This document shows positions 54,124-64,000 of a stretch of DNA of 64,000 nt, one piece after another (position 1 is the first letter of the stretch; every line of letters begins with the position of its first letter). Source of the DNA: Tillandsia leiboldiana. Its lineage: Eukaryota > Streptophyta > Magnoliopsida > Poales > Bromeliaceae. The stretch spans positions 682,001 to 746,000 of the forward strand of contig CM055066.1 in assembly GCA_029204045.2 (NCBI GenBank), read 5' to 3'. The translations under genes were made by a program, and so were the position numbers. The notes under the pieces were generated by a model. It was not told the DNA's origin and searched no databases. It saw only the letters and a list, made by a program, of their open reading frames with translations.

Positions 54124-55039
54124 TCAATTATGAGGGCAATTCCCTATCAAACATAAATACCAGAATAGGATTCACAATTTAGCTCGCTGTTTGCGACCAA
54201 TTCGTCTTTGGCTCGAAAATAAACTCGAAATCAATCGCTTGTTTAATAAACGAGTCGAATATAAACTGATTTTTTTTAGCTCGAAATCTTAGCGAGCGGC
54301 ACACCAGTTAGGATTAACTCGCTCGTAATCGACTCGATATAGTCCAAAATATATTTATATATATAACCATAAAATATTTAATCATTAAATCTAACTTCTT
54401 CTTTTTTTTTACTTATTGAATTAAAAGTGAATAATAATAATTACTTGTAAAATTAATCATTATGCATGTTTTAAGAATTATTAAAATTGATTCAATGAGT
54501 AAAAATATTATAATATCAATATTTTGATGTTTTGGAAAGTTTCGTAGCAGATCTCTCTCTATGTATATATATTTTAAATTCTCAATTCAAATCATTAAAT
54601 ATGATTTAAAATATTTAAAAATTTAAAATTTAAAATTTTATAAATTTTTAATATTATTTATCTTACTATCAAAATATCTTAAAATTAATAATTTTTAACG
54701 GCCGGTATATAATAATTGCTAGTTTAACGGATAAAAAAATCAAAATTGGTTAAATAATTTATAAAAAATTCTATTCATTATCTAGATAAAGATCAATAAT
54801 TCTGATTTTAAATTAAAAAAAAAATAATTCTTTATTTTTAGAAGGTCATTCGATTTTGACCGTTTATTTTATACTCAATTGATGAATTTTATTAAAATTT
54901 TAAAAATTTATAAAATTTATTTTTAAAAAATTTAAAATATTCTAAATCATATTTAACGATATAAAATCTCGATTCCTAAACTCCAACATCCTTTATATAT
55001 ATATAAAAATATTACTATTTAAATTTTGGATCAATCCAA
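53268..55039. other. AT-rich intergenic region
   Basis: No gene is supported. An (AT)n tract lies at 54063-54119. A stretch at 54180-54350 with CTCGAAA and GAGCGGC/CGCTCG motifs looks like a decayed transposon but has no defined ends. Confidence 0.45.
54063..54119. repeat. (AT)n microsatellite
   Basis: About 57 bp of AT dinucleotides. Confidence 0.95.
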
Positions 55040-55048
55040 TTATAAAAA

Positions 55049-55220
55049 GGAAAATGCTATGTGTACACCCCTTTCGGGGTGTACATCATACACCCCACCC
55101 ATCTAAGGGTGGGGGTGTGATGATGGGTCACTTGATGTGACCCGTAAAAAGTATCGTCACCATTAAAATGGTGGAGGTGTATGATGTACACCCCTTCGGG
55201 GTGTACAGGTAGCATTGCTC
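55049..55220 (+). mobile_element. 172-bp multi-hairpin MITE, copy E
   Basis: Same orientation as copy A and the cleanest copy. Flanked by perfect 9-bp duplications TTATAAAAA (55040-55048 and 55221-55229). Successive palindromes: GTACACCCC/GGGGTGTAC, CACCCCACCC/GGGTGGGGGTG, GGGTCAC/GTGACCC, CACCAT/ATGGTG and GTACACCCC/GGGGTGTAC. Confidence 0.93.
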
Positions 55221-55386
55221 TTATAAAAATAGTTATATTTTATAAAATTTAATTATCAAATTAAAAAAATAATAATTTTGACCGACTAATAAGACTGCAA
55301 TCTAATTTGCTGCTGGCGAGCCGCCTCGTGTTTATATATTCGACTCAAATTGACAACCCAAATGGAAGTATCCCCATCAGCCCTTT

Positions 55387-55430
<44 letters not shown>

Positions 55431-55495
55431 CGACAGTTTTTAAATTTTATCAAATTGTCGACAATTTTAAGCGACAATTTTATTAAATTTATTGA

Positions 55496-55657
55496 GTTAT
55501 ATGAGATGCTAGTCATTAATTGCTCCAATTTTGTGATTTTAGTCAATCAAGTCATAAATTTTATCAAATTTATTAGTAATTTCATCAAATTTAGCAATTT
55601 AAATTACCTTTCAGTCGATAAAATTGGAGCAATTGATGACGAGCATCTAAATATAAC
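55496..55657. repeat. Foldback element with about 40-bp arms
   Basis: GTTATATGAGATGCTAGTC at 55496 and onward mirrors the sequence ending at 55657 (reverse complement GTTATATTTAGATGCTCGTC). The inner arms both read ATTGCTCCAATTTT. It could be a small MITE; no clear target duplication. Confidence 0.65.
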
Positions 55658-56934
55658 TGTTGAATTAATAAAAACTTTAGTTTAACTCACCAAGATAATT
55701 CAAATTTTAAAAAACAAAAAAATTCAAAGTTGAAGAGGGTCTCTCTCTGTACAGTTTGATTAAATGAGAGAGAGAGAAAGAGTCAAGCAATCAAGCTTTG
55801 ACTGAAGTGATAACTCTGCTGCCCACCTAAGACGAAAATGCACATGCACACTTTCCAGGCCACTCAGGAGAAAAGTCTTTGACACCCACCCTTTCCAGCT
55901 GCCAGCATCATCATCTCACTCCTTTGGACAAACATGAAAGACCCACCAGCAAACAACATCTTCTATATGCGGGAAGTCTGGACAAGCATGATTCGAAACC
56001 GCAGTCTTCATTACCCTGGATTACAGGGTACTGCCGCCGTCGCATTACTTAAAACTCGAATTCGACATCTCTGCTTCTGCTGCAACGCGAAGATAGATCC
56101 TGAACGAACATTCAAAGAAAATTACATTAGAAATTCATACTACGCAGACGCTGCAACAAAGCAGAATAGAACCTGTTGTTTCAGAACTAAAAAAAGGTCA
56201 GTTTTTAAGATCAGCAACAAATTACCATACTTTACATAGGTGGGCTATTAGTTATTGCCCAATAATGCCAAGAACAAAGAGCTTATCACATGCATGGCCC
56301 ATGAGTGAGAAAGGATTCAATATTTGCTGACAATAAAGAGGTGCATATTTCAAACAATGCGCGAATACCATCGCCAACTCACGTTTTCAACATTTATTAT
56401 CTGAGAGATACATGAAGTTGTTTCCAATTCATTCAACCTACTGTGAATAAGACGACTAGTGATATAGTTGGGCTACATTGATCTAATAGTTGCAATAAGC
56501 TACGGGAAAAAAGGAAAAGAAAAAAGAGATAAATTGTTATCAGTATGATAATCCTCTATTTCGATTGGTTAGACTCCCCCGTGCATTCCATAACATTTAA
56601 CTATGATTTCAGTAATCAGATAAAGTTGAAATAGGCATATTCCATAAAATTTACCCTATGAAGAAATCTGTGAAATATATGTTTGGATAAAATCCCTTAG
56701 TTACATGAGTGGCATCAAAAGCCCTTCGTTAGGGAATCATTTTTTCTGAACGCGAGTGTAGGAGTGGACATTGGCGCATTATACAGTTACGAATCACCGT
56801 TGCAATTCTGTAGACTTGAAAAGATCGAATTCAACTCCAAAAACGAAGTCCATTAGGCAGGTAAATTTGAAGAAGAAAAGTAAAACGACCAGCGAATCTC
56901 AAACCTTGTTCGCATGAAATCGGCCCATCTTACA
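55658..56934. other. Intergenic, 3' flank of bPH-domain gene
   Basis: No recognisable gene. Moderately GC-balanced sequence, including an open frame at 55934-56239 without any known motif. The part next to 56934 is probably the 3' UTR of the minus-strand gene. Confidence 0.45.
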
Positions 56935-59135
56935 CTAGAGCTCAGATGGTTGAGCCTCCTTCTCCATTAGCACTTGTACTCTCTGTAGAAAAAGGAACTG
57001 CGATATTAGTACGTAAATAAATGACACAATGACATAATTTTCATAGCTATTTCCGATTAGAGGCCATCATTTATCCCTACGGCCGTAAGCAGAACTAAAG
57101 CAAGAAAGAGGGAGTGCGGAGGGAAAATCCTTACGCATGCTTGAAGTGTAAAGATTGGGAAATGAAAACAAATTAACCGAGCCATTCTCACCTTCACAGA
57201 ACTTTCAACCTCCTCAAGCTTCTCTAATATCAACTCTCCAGGAGGGGGCACCTGCAATTTCCGCAGAAGGTTAGAATAGTAAATATCATGCTTAGTACAA
57301 TATAAAATAGTGGCCTGAGGGGAAGAACAGCAAAAACTGTTTAATAACGATGGACCTCTGTTTTATTCATATAAATCATTAGCTAGAAGATTAAATTAAA
57401 CGATAGTGCAAGTATTCCAAACAAGGAGGCAGCGTGCAGAACAATTACTCCCAATGTAGTAATTCATCTCTGAGTACAAAACCTGCTGATTGTAGTTAAC
57501 TACTTTGCATGACAACAAGGAGATTTAACATTTTAAAGTAAAACAAGAAGAAGAACAAATCTGCTAATACCGAGGAACTGGGTAGAGAACCAGAAGCTGT
57601 AATACGTAGATCTTCATTTATGGAAGCTTGACGACTGAAACCCTCGCTCTTCATACTTGAAAGGCGTGTTAGAACAGCCTATACAGGCATTGCAACAGTG
57701 GAAGCTATTAGCAAGTAGAAATGATGACAGAGAATGCCTATAATGGAAATTAAAATACCTTTCTAAAATCCCTTGGATGAGCAATTCCATGTATCTTAAC
57801 ATCATCGCTGGCAGGCCTTCTCACGCCGGTATTTTCAATTCTGATTGAATATATACCAAATAAAGATTGCAGATATCCTGTTGAAAGAGAAAACTTTTAA
57901 GAATCATGTGTAATGAAGGAACTAGATAAAACCATTTTTTTATCAAATAGAAATAACTCTTCACAAAGTTGCAGTAGAAAGATAATGTTGATTTCAGAAC
58001 TCGATGTCAACAAACAAGGAAACATTATTAGAAATGTTAAAATTCCATCAAATCTCTGAAGGCTGTCAATTGGAAATTAACAATATTCCTTTTTTTCCTT
58101 TTATTTATTGTTTTGTCTAATGTTTAAATTGACGAACTCAATGAATCCTAGAAGATAGGAGGACTCGTATGAGATAAAATCATTTCTCCTATTCATTTAA
58201 GACATAATATTCTCAAAAGGTCTCATATGCTAACTCTTGGCTTACCTTGTTCAACTACAACATCAGCCACTGAAGGAAGTATCACATGCTTCTCTTTCTT
58301 CAAAACCCCAAAACAAGGAAAAGCTACAGGTTTCGTGACCTGCAGCACAATTAGAAATAGTTTATCACTAAGCAAAGACCAACAGGAAATATATGAAGAA
58401 ACTGTCCAAAATAAGTATATCAGACATCCCATAGAGAACCACCGTCATCAAAGATAACAAATTAAAAAGAGGCCCGCCTACTTTATGTCATGCAACGTGC
58501 TTGTTTCCAGTAGTAAAAGCAGTCATGCAGATGAAACTTGAGCAGTTACTTTAAAAACATCAGATAGTCTCAACAGTCGAACAGTCTTTTAAAGCTAAAA
58601 ACGATCATAAAAATTATTTTAAAGGCAACTATTAGATCATCTTCCAGTAAATTGATTTGGACAGCCTTCTACTAGCCTACATCTCCCTACCAGACTAAAA
58701 TCCTGAAGAGTCACAAGAAGATGAAAAAATAATTAGTTTATATTTTATATATAAACAATAGCCAAAAAGAGCAGCATTAACATCCAAGACTATGACAGAT
58801 ATAAAAAGATAACGCACTAGCAGATTTACCTCGTAAACGATAGCATTAGAAGTCAAATACAGCTTCCTCGACCGGTAATCCTTACGGCAGACATATATTC
58901 GAATTGGCAGATAAAGCAGCATGAGGATTCCTATTCCCCATGCCAAAATCAGAAGTATGGAATAAAGAATCCACTGAGCTGTTTGATATTTCACAAAGTT
59001 ATCTTCCATCTCTTCAAATGACACGTGATAGAGAATTGTATCATCATCAGTTTCATTATACTCATTTGAAACTGAATCCGACAGTAAGCGCCTCTCCAAG
59101 ACATCTATCTCTACTGCTTCATGTGCTGATGCCAT
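56935..59135 (-). CDS. bPH-domain (YdbS-like) single-pass membrane protein, function unknown
   Basis: Six coding exons on the minus strand: 59135-58830, 58339-58246, 57877-57759, 57678-57571, 57251-57192 and 56982-56935. All have GT-AG borders and the joined frame is 244 residues. The N-terminus is acidic and soluble. One membrane segment lies at about 54-78 (AQWILYSILLILAWGIGILML). After it comes a bacterial-PH-like domain (about 86-195) with RKLYLTSNAIVYE, then TKPVAFPCFGVLKKEKHVILPSVADVVVEQG, IYSIRIENTG and IHGIAHPRDFRK. The C-terminal tail is Ser-rich with a short Glu/Lys helix. The family is conserved across plants but I know no established function. The exon signals and the domain continuing across joins make the model firm. 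Confidence 0.88.
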
Positions 59136-60170
59136 CTACACAAATCAATCCTGAAACTGTCGTATTAGCAATTCTTAGCAGATGACGATGAAACGAAACA
59201 AAAAAAAATAAAGGCAAGAAATATGAAAATGTCATGATTTAGCAACTTAATGCGTAGGGAATATCACAACAAATTAAGCAATCTCAAATGAAGGACAAGA
59301 ACGACCAAAAGTTATTCTTGTTGCTAGAATTTGTCCATCAGTTACGAAAACCCAATTAACGGAACAGTATAATGTGTTATATGTAAAAGCCGCAAGAGAT
59401 TCAAATAAAAGCACCCGCCTCGCAGAGTCGCAGGCTAAAATCATGTCACTATCATTAGTTAAATTGAATATTATAAAGCAACTAAATTTGCTCTCCTTTG
59501 AACTAGGTACCAGCTCCACTACCATTCCAGAAAAAATTTATAGATTCTTACTTGTTAAATCTAAGCTCTTTTTTGCTTAATCATGAGACCAAACCAATGC
59601 TCATGATTAATCAAAAAAGAGAAGTTCAATGCTGAAATACTGAGCAGGCACAAAAATTTCAATAATTTATACAGCTTGGGACCAAAAATCCTCCTTTTTA
59701 ACGAAATATTTCGCAAGGGACCACCTCCTAATTTATTTAATCACAAAAAATCCTCCTTTTCCGTACACCGATCAAAAAATTCGCCTCAATATATGCTTTC
59801 AATCGACAAATTATCAAATAAAAATTAAAATAAAAAATCATTCTCTTCACACTCGCCCCATTTCTAACAATGTTGCGGATTATGTACCGTAAAGTAATAA
59901 TTATTAAAAAGAATTTCTGAATTAATTGGGAGAATATTATAGCGAGGAAAAAGCTAAAACAGTACAATTACTCCATTATTGCACCCAAAAAAAAGGAAAA
60001 AAATCGCTAAACTTACACAGATGCTTCAACGAAAAAGCTATCACACTAAAATCAAATTAAAACATCATGATTTAGCAATTAAAAACCGAAGAGAAAAGAG
60101 AAATTGACGGTACCTAATTTTCTCCGAAGAAGGGGAACGGGGCTTTGCGTCGGATTCGTTCCTCGTTTTA
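59136..60170 (-). promoter_or_regulatory. Leader intron and 5' UTR exon of the bPH-domain gene
   Basis: On the minus strand an acceptor TTTCAG|GATTGATTT lies at about 59151-59152, just upstream of the ATG. A donor ATTAG|GTACCG lies at about 60112, following a GC-rich leader exon. A leader intron of about 960 bp is therefore likely. The intron contains no gene. Confidence 0.55.
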
Positions 60171-61006
60171 TTTTGCGATTTTTGGAGTTTTTTTTTTTTT
60201 TTTTTTTTTTTTGGGTGATAATTACAATGGAATGATCTGAGCCGCTCGATGAGTTGCTGCTGTGCTGCATTACGGGATAAGTTTAGGTGTACGCACCGTT
60301 GCGTAACACGGGAGATCAACGGTCCGATGTTTCGCGCAACGAAACATTTTTGAACCTGTCCTTGTTTGGTGCATACTATATATACGAACGGTGGGAAAAT
60401 GGTGATTGAAGATATTGTACGGTGGATCAGGGCGTGTTCGTTTCTGTAGGAACATTTTTTCTGGTACGCTTCTATACTATTAATAATATAAAATTATTAG
60501 TCCTAAATGTATGATTAAAATAATAATAATTTTTTAAAATTTACTAAACAATTAAAAAAATAATATAATTTTAAAAATAAAAATAATCAAAATAATAAAT
60601 TTAACGATGAAAAATTTGTCGATAGTATAATAACGGAACTCATAAAATTTGATATTATGATCATTAAATATGAAGTCACGTGTTTACGTCGTATATAAAT
60701 TTGTCGTTTTTATAAGATTGTGGGCTGTGCAACCTCACGAAATTCATATTCTCTGCTACGTCCAAACACCAGCACTCTCCGGTTATACAAACTTAGAAGT
60801 TCGTTGTCGCGATTCCTAAAAAATAAAAACACACTTATTTCTGTCGCTTAGCCTTGTATGAATGTGTTCTACTGAAAACAAACCAAATTTATTTAAATTT
60901 AGCTAAATTTAATAAATATATTTGTTGATATTAGATTTAAGCCACTGATTAAAAAAAGCACACTATTTCTGGCCTAACAATTTTCAAGATAAAATAAATT
61001 GTGACA

Positions 61007-61008
<2 letters not shown>

Positions 61009-61087
<79 letters not shown>
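61009..61087. repeat. (AT)n microsatellite
   Basis: About 79 bp of AT dinucleotides. Confidence 0.95.
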
Positions 61088-61090
<3 letters not shown>

Positions 61091-61115
61091 GGGCTGGAAT
61101 GTTATTGATAGCACC

Positions 61116-61285
61116 AACCCAACTTTGCCACCCATTTTGTAGTCATTGAATTGCATTGAGATTCGTACAAGTCATTTAATTAAAAAGAAAATTTTTTTAC
61201 TTTTTACTTTTTTTCTTTTCATTAAAGAGCCTACACGGATCTCAATGCGATCCAATGACTACAAAATGGATGGCAAAGTTGGGTT
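61116..61285. repeat. Foldback element with about 50-bp arms
   Basis: The left arm begins AACCCAACTTTGCCACCC at 61116 and is mirrored by the arm ending at 61285 (reverse complement AACCCAACTTTGCCATCC). The arms share CATTTTGTAGTCATTG and GCATTGAGAT with few mismatches and enclose an A/T-rich spacer. It lies 28 bases after an (AT)n tract. Probably a small MITE; no target duplication is visible. Confidence 0.7.
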
Positions 61286-61716
61286 ATATATATATATATA
61301 TGTATTTTTTTCCCCTGGATAATTTGATTTTGTATCCAAGCTATAAAGTGACTAACAAATAAAAGATAAATCAAATCTGATTGAACTGCAGTTGATTACT
61401 TAAATTTGGATGGAAAATTTTACTTGGGCTAGTTTTATTCCTAAATTTTTAATCTGATCTAATAAACACTACTCTGATTATTGATTTTGATTTAAAGACA
61501 TTACTTTTTTTTTTTTTTATTACGTTTTGGTTTACAAAATCAAATCAAACCCAGCTACTAGTAAAATTGAACTGAGCTGAGAAAAATAAGTTGTTTCAAT
61601 TCGGTAATTTAATATAAACCAAACAGTACTTATAAAATATTAAAAATATAAGATATAAGAATTTTAATTAATTTATGTGCATAATTTAAAGTATTATATC
61701 ATCAAGCTTCTCCACT

Positions 61717-61766
<50 letters not shown>

Positions 61767-61991
61767 CGAGGTTGTGATATTAACTGATTTAATGACTATC
61801 CTTTTTGCAGAAGTTGACTAGAGTTCAATTAAATATGATTCTTATAATGTAAATTTAAATTTAATTTTTTTCTTTTTTAATTATAAGTTGATTGTAGCTT
61901 TGTAGCCACTTACTGAAATCTGATAAGAATTAATATTACCAGAATATTATTAGACCCATCTTAGAATCTGATACTAAAATCGGATAGAGCG

Positions 61992-62032
<41 letters not shown>

Positions 62033-62892
62033 TTAATGCTCTGGTAAAAGTTTTAACTTTTTAATATTAGAAATATCGTATTTGATTAACAATCAATTTT
62101 TTTTGAATAATCATATTATTACCAACCGTAATTAGCCAGTTGACAATGAATTTTTTTTATTGATATTTGAAATTTCAAATTTAAAGTCTAATTTTTTTAC
62201 ATTAGCAATTGTGTTATCTCATAAAAAATAATAATAATTTTATACTGTTTATATCGAATATTAGATATATTTCTATAAAGTTTAATATTTAATATTTATA
62301 TTTTTCAAAAATGCTAAACTTTTCATATTTGTTCATACCATCGGGTAGAAAAATATAGATTAAATATTTAGTTTTGATTAGTTAGTAAGTTAATTTTTTT
62401 TTTTTTATTTCATATATCTTTTCACTATTTTAAAATTGAAAATTTTTAAAAAATATATTTGAAAGGTAAAATTAATATTTTACTAATATTGAGTTTAAAA
62501 GAAGAATATATATGGACAATATAGCACTTTTAAATATATAAATATAAAATATTAAATTTTATATAAATATCATGTTTATATAAATATGAAATTATCCTAA
62601 ACAAATATTATTATTAATTGAGAATTAATATCATTATTCCTCTTTCAATATTGCTACACCGAGAATAGGAAGTAACTCGGCGATCCTCGTGAGCACGCTT
62701 GATTCGACGATTGTGTGGATGACGCGTGGGACCAGCAAAGTGCGGGGCCCAATTGTGAGCCTGAAATATTAGCTGTCGTGGTGGACCAGGTCCACGAAAT
62801 AAAACTTTCCCTTCACAAGACGACAATAACCGAACCAAACCTTCCCTCGCAAGCCAACGTCGCAGTGGTCGGGTTCATTCAAATCCCGCTTC

Positions 62893-62899
62893 TATAAAT
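62893..62899 (+). promoter_or_regulatory. TATA box of the ankyrin-repeat gene
   Basis: TATAAAT in a GC-rich context, followed by a CT/TCC-rich leader. It is the best TATA candidate upstream of the start codon at 63476; a leader intron between them is likely. Confidence 0.55.
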
Positions 62900-63470
62900 G
62901 GCAATGGCGGGCGAGCACCTTCTCCACTCTCTGTCTCCTCAGTTTCCCCCAGAGCGCTACTCACTCCTCGGAGCTCCCCTCCTCTTCCCCCTTCCCCCCT
63001 GCGATCGCCCAATCCCCTCCGCTCGAGAAACCCTAGGAGATCCCCTCCTCCTCCTCGGCGAGAAGAGCCTCCTCCTCCTCTCTCAATGGGTTTCTCCATC
63101 GTTCTCGTAGTTTTTCTCCATTAGCGGCCGTGATCGGTTCCTCACGAAGCTAGGGTTTCTCATAGCGGAAGAGGTGATACAAATCCTCGTGCGGGCTCGC
63201 CGATATTCCGATTTTCTGTTGGATTTTTGTTGGTACTTCTATCGTTATGTGATTAACGTCAATTTCTCTTCGTGCTTTCGTATTTTTCGATGATCTCTCT
63301 CGGACGTTTTGGGATTTGATGATGAAATCCGCCACGATCTTCGCTTCTAATTGAGATCTCTTTCAGAGTTTGTTGATTCGAAGTAGATTTCTACAATTTG
63401 ATCATTATTTTTCTAGATCAGGGTTTTGATCTGAGTTTACGTGGTTTGTGTCAGTATTTTCTTAGCTAGT

Positions 63471-63614
63471 ATGCGATGGATGAGCACAAGTGTTCTATGG
63501 ATCTGGCTTCAGTACGCTTGTCTGGAAACGATCACAGTAATTTCCTATTTGACGAAGACAAGCTTCAGGAGGCGCACGATGAGGGAGGATCTGATTGGAT
63601 TAACAACAAGATGA
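63471..63614 (+). CDS. Upstream ORF overlapping the ankyrin gene start (47 codons)
   Basis: An ATG at 63471 in frame 3 lies five bases before the main ATG (63476) and reads 47 codons to a TGA at 63612-63614, overlapping the main frame. If the leader is translated by scanning, it would compete with the main start. No protein similarity is seen; it may have no effect. Confidence 0.4.
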   Translation: MRWMSTSVLWIWLQYACLETITVISYLTKTSFRRRTMREDLIGLTTR

Positions 63615-64000
63615 GGGATCTCGCCAAGGCCATTCGAGATGACAATCCCGCTCTCTTAGTCGCATTGTCCAAAAGAGTTCAAGTGGAGGATCCGGTCGTT
63701 GCAGATCCGAAGGACAAGGAGACTGGAGATCTCAAATCCCTAGATCCAGGAACCCTAGTGCGTCTCCTCCATCTAGCTTGCAAGATGGATTCAACAGAGT
63801 GCGCAAAGGTTCTGATCGAAGGAGGAATTGGAGTAGCAGCCCGCGTCAATGACAGGGACAGGTCGGGGCGAACTCCGCTGCATGTTGCGGCAGAGATGCA
63901 CTCATCAAAGTGCATCAACCTGCTCCTACAGAAGAACGCCCGAACAGATCTAAGGTCAAATGATGGGAGATCTCTTCTCGCTCTTGAGATCGCCTTGTCA
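63476..64000 (+). CDS. Ankyrin-repeat protein, 3' part beyond the window
   Basis: Open frame of 175 codons from ATG at 63476 to the window end, with no stop. The N-terminal about 95 residues are acidic (MDEHKCSMDLASVRL...) and resemble no domain I can name. From about residue 100 onward the ankyrin helices appear: LVRLLHLACKMDSTECAKVL, then RSGRTPLHVAAEMHSSKCIN with the classic TPLH box near residue 132, then LRSNDGRSLLALEIALS starting a further repeat. The rest of the protein is missing, so the subfamily cannot be told; some plant members carry zinc-finger or other domains after the repeats. Confidence 0.8.
   Translation, partial: MDEHKCSMDLASVRLSGNDHSNFLFDEDKLQEAHDEGGSDWINNKMRDLAKAIRDDNPALLVALSKRVQVEDPVVADPKDKETGDLKSLDPGTLVRLLHLACKMDSTECAKVLIEGGIGVAARVNDRDRSGRTPLHVAAEMHSSKCINLLLQKNARTDLRSNDGRSLLALEIALS

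Larger units (their letters stand above)
60171..62892. other. AT-rich intergenic region with homopolymers and foldback element
   Basis: No gene is supported. It includes a T-tract at 60188-60211, (AT)n at 61009-61087, an inverted repeat at 61116-61285, a 46-base T run at 61719-61764 and a 35-base T run at 61997-62031. From about 62640 it becomes GC-richer and likely holds the promoter of the ankyrin gene. Confidence 0.6.

Noticed and set aside
55934..56239. 101-codon frame with several Cys (LCFCCNAK, TCCFRT)
   Set aside because: The Cys spacing fits no zinc-binding family I know and no exon partners are visible. It stays unproven.
61719..62031. Two long T homopolymers as retrotransposon tails
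   Set aside because: No element body or target duplication could be defined on the minus strand.

Overview
This window looks like nuclear DNA of a flowering plant. The genes carry GT-AG introns, the intergenic DNA is very AT-rich with long (AT)n microsatellites, and there are plant-only families (L-type lectin receptor kinase, RTFL/DVL peptide, SIAMESE-related CDK inhibitor, GRAS factor, thaumatin-like protein). GC-rich first exons and the element families suggest a monocot; a pineapple-like genome is my guess, not something the sequence proves.

Layout. A 5'-truncated, broken LINE with target-site duplications (211-1525) is followed by an intronless lectin receptor kinase (2730-4754, +), a three-exon thaumatin-like gene (6138-7570, +) and, convergent with it, an eight-exon Pumilio RNA-binding protein (8901-14095, -). 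Next come an eleven-exon AVT1-type amino acid transporter (16899-22055, +), a short RTFL/DVL peptide gene (23706-23894, -), a SIAMESE-related cell-cycle inhibitor (29791-30006, +), a Pack-MULE-like element carrying a coiled-coil gene fragment (30459-31533), a mitochondrial FtsH protease (33462-38394, +), a tRNA-Asp(GUC) (39353-39424, -), a deleted GRAS pseudogene (40579-41525, -) beside its intact paralogue (42505-44718, -), a six-exon bPH-domain membrane protein (56935-59135, -), and the start of an ankyrin-repeat gene cut by the right edge (63476-64000, +).

The stretch 45.1-56.9 kb is a gene-poor repeat zone. It holds four different tandem arrays (about 285-310, 290, 180 and 57 bp periods), two TTA-flanked PIF/Harbinger-like elements, and foldback elements. 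One Harbinger-like insertion splits a satellite monomer so cleanly that the empty site can be read.

The most striking pattern is a 171-172 bp element present five times (1846, 32477, 38906, 45805, 55049). Each copy has imperfect inverted ends and a chain of five consecutive short hairpins. Three copies have perfect 9-10 bp flanking duplications, one has a 9-bp duplication with one mismatch, and one lies inside an (AT)n tract. This points to a Mutator-type non-autonomous element with an unusual multi-hairpin body. The protein genes are otherwise independent housekeeping, defence and development genes; no operon-like or co-functional cluster is evident. Exon models were built by eye from splice signals and frame continuity, without transcript data.
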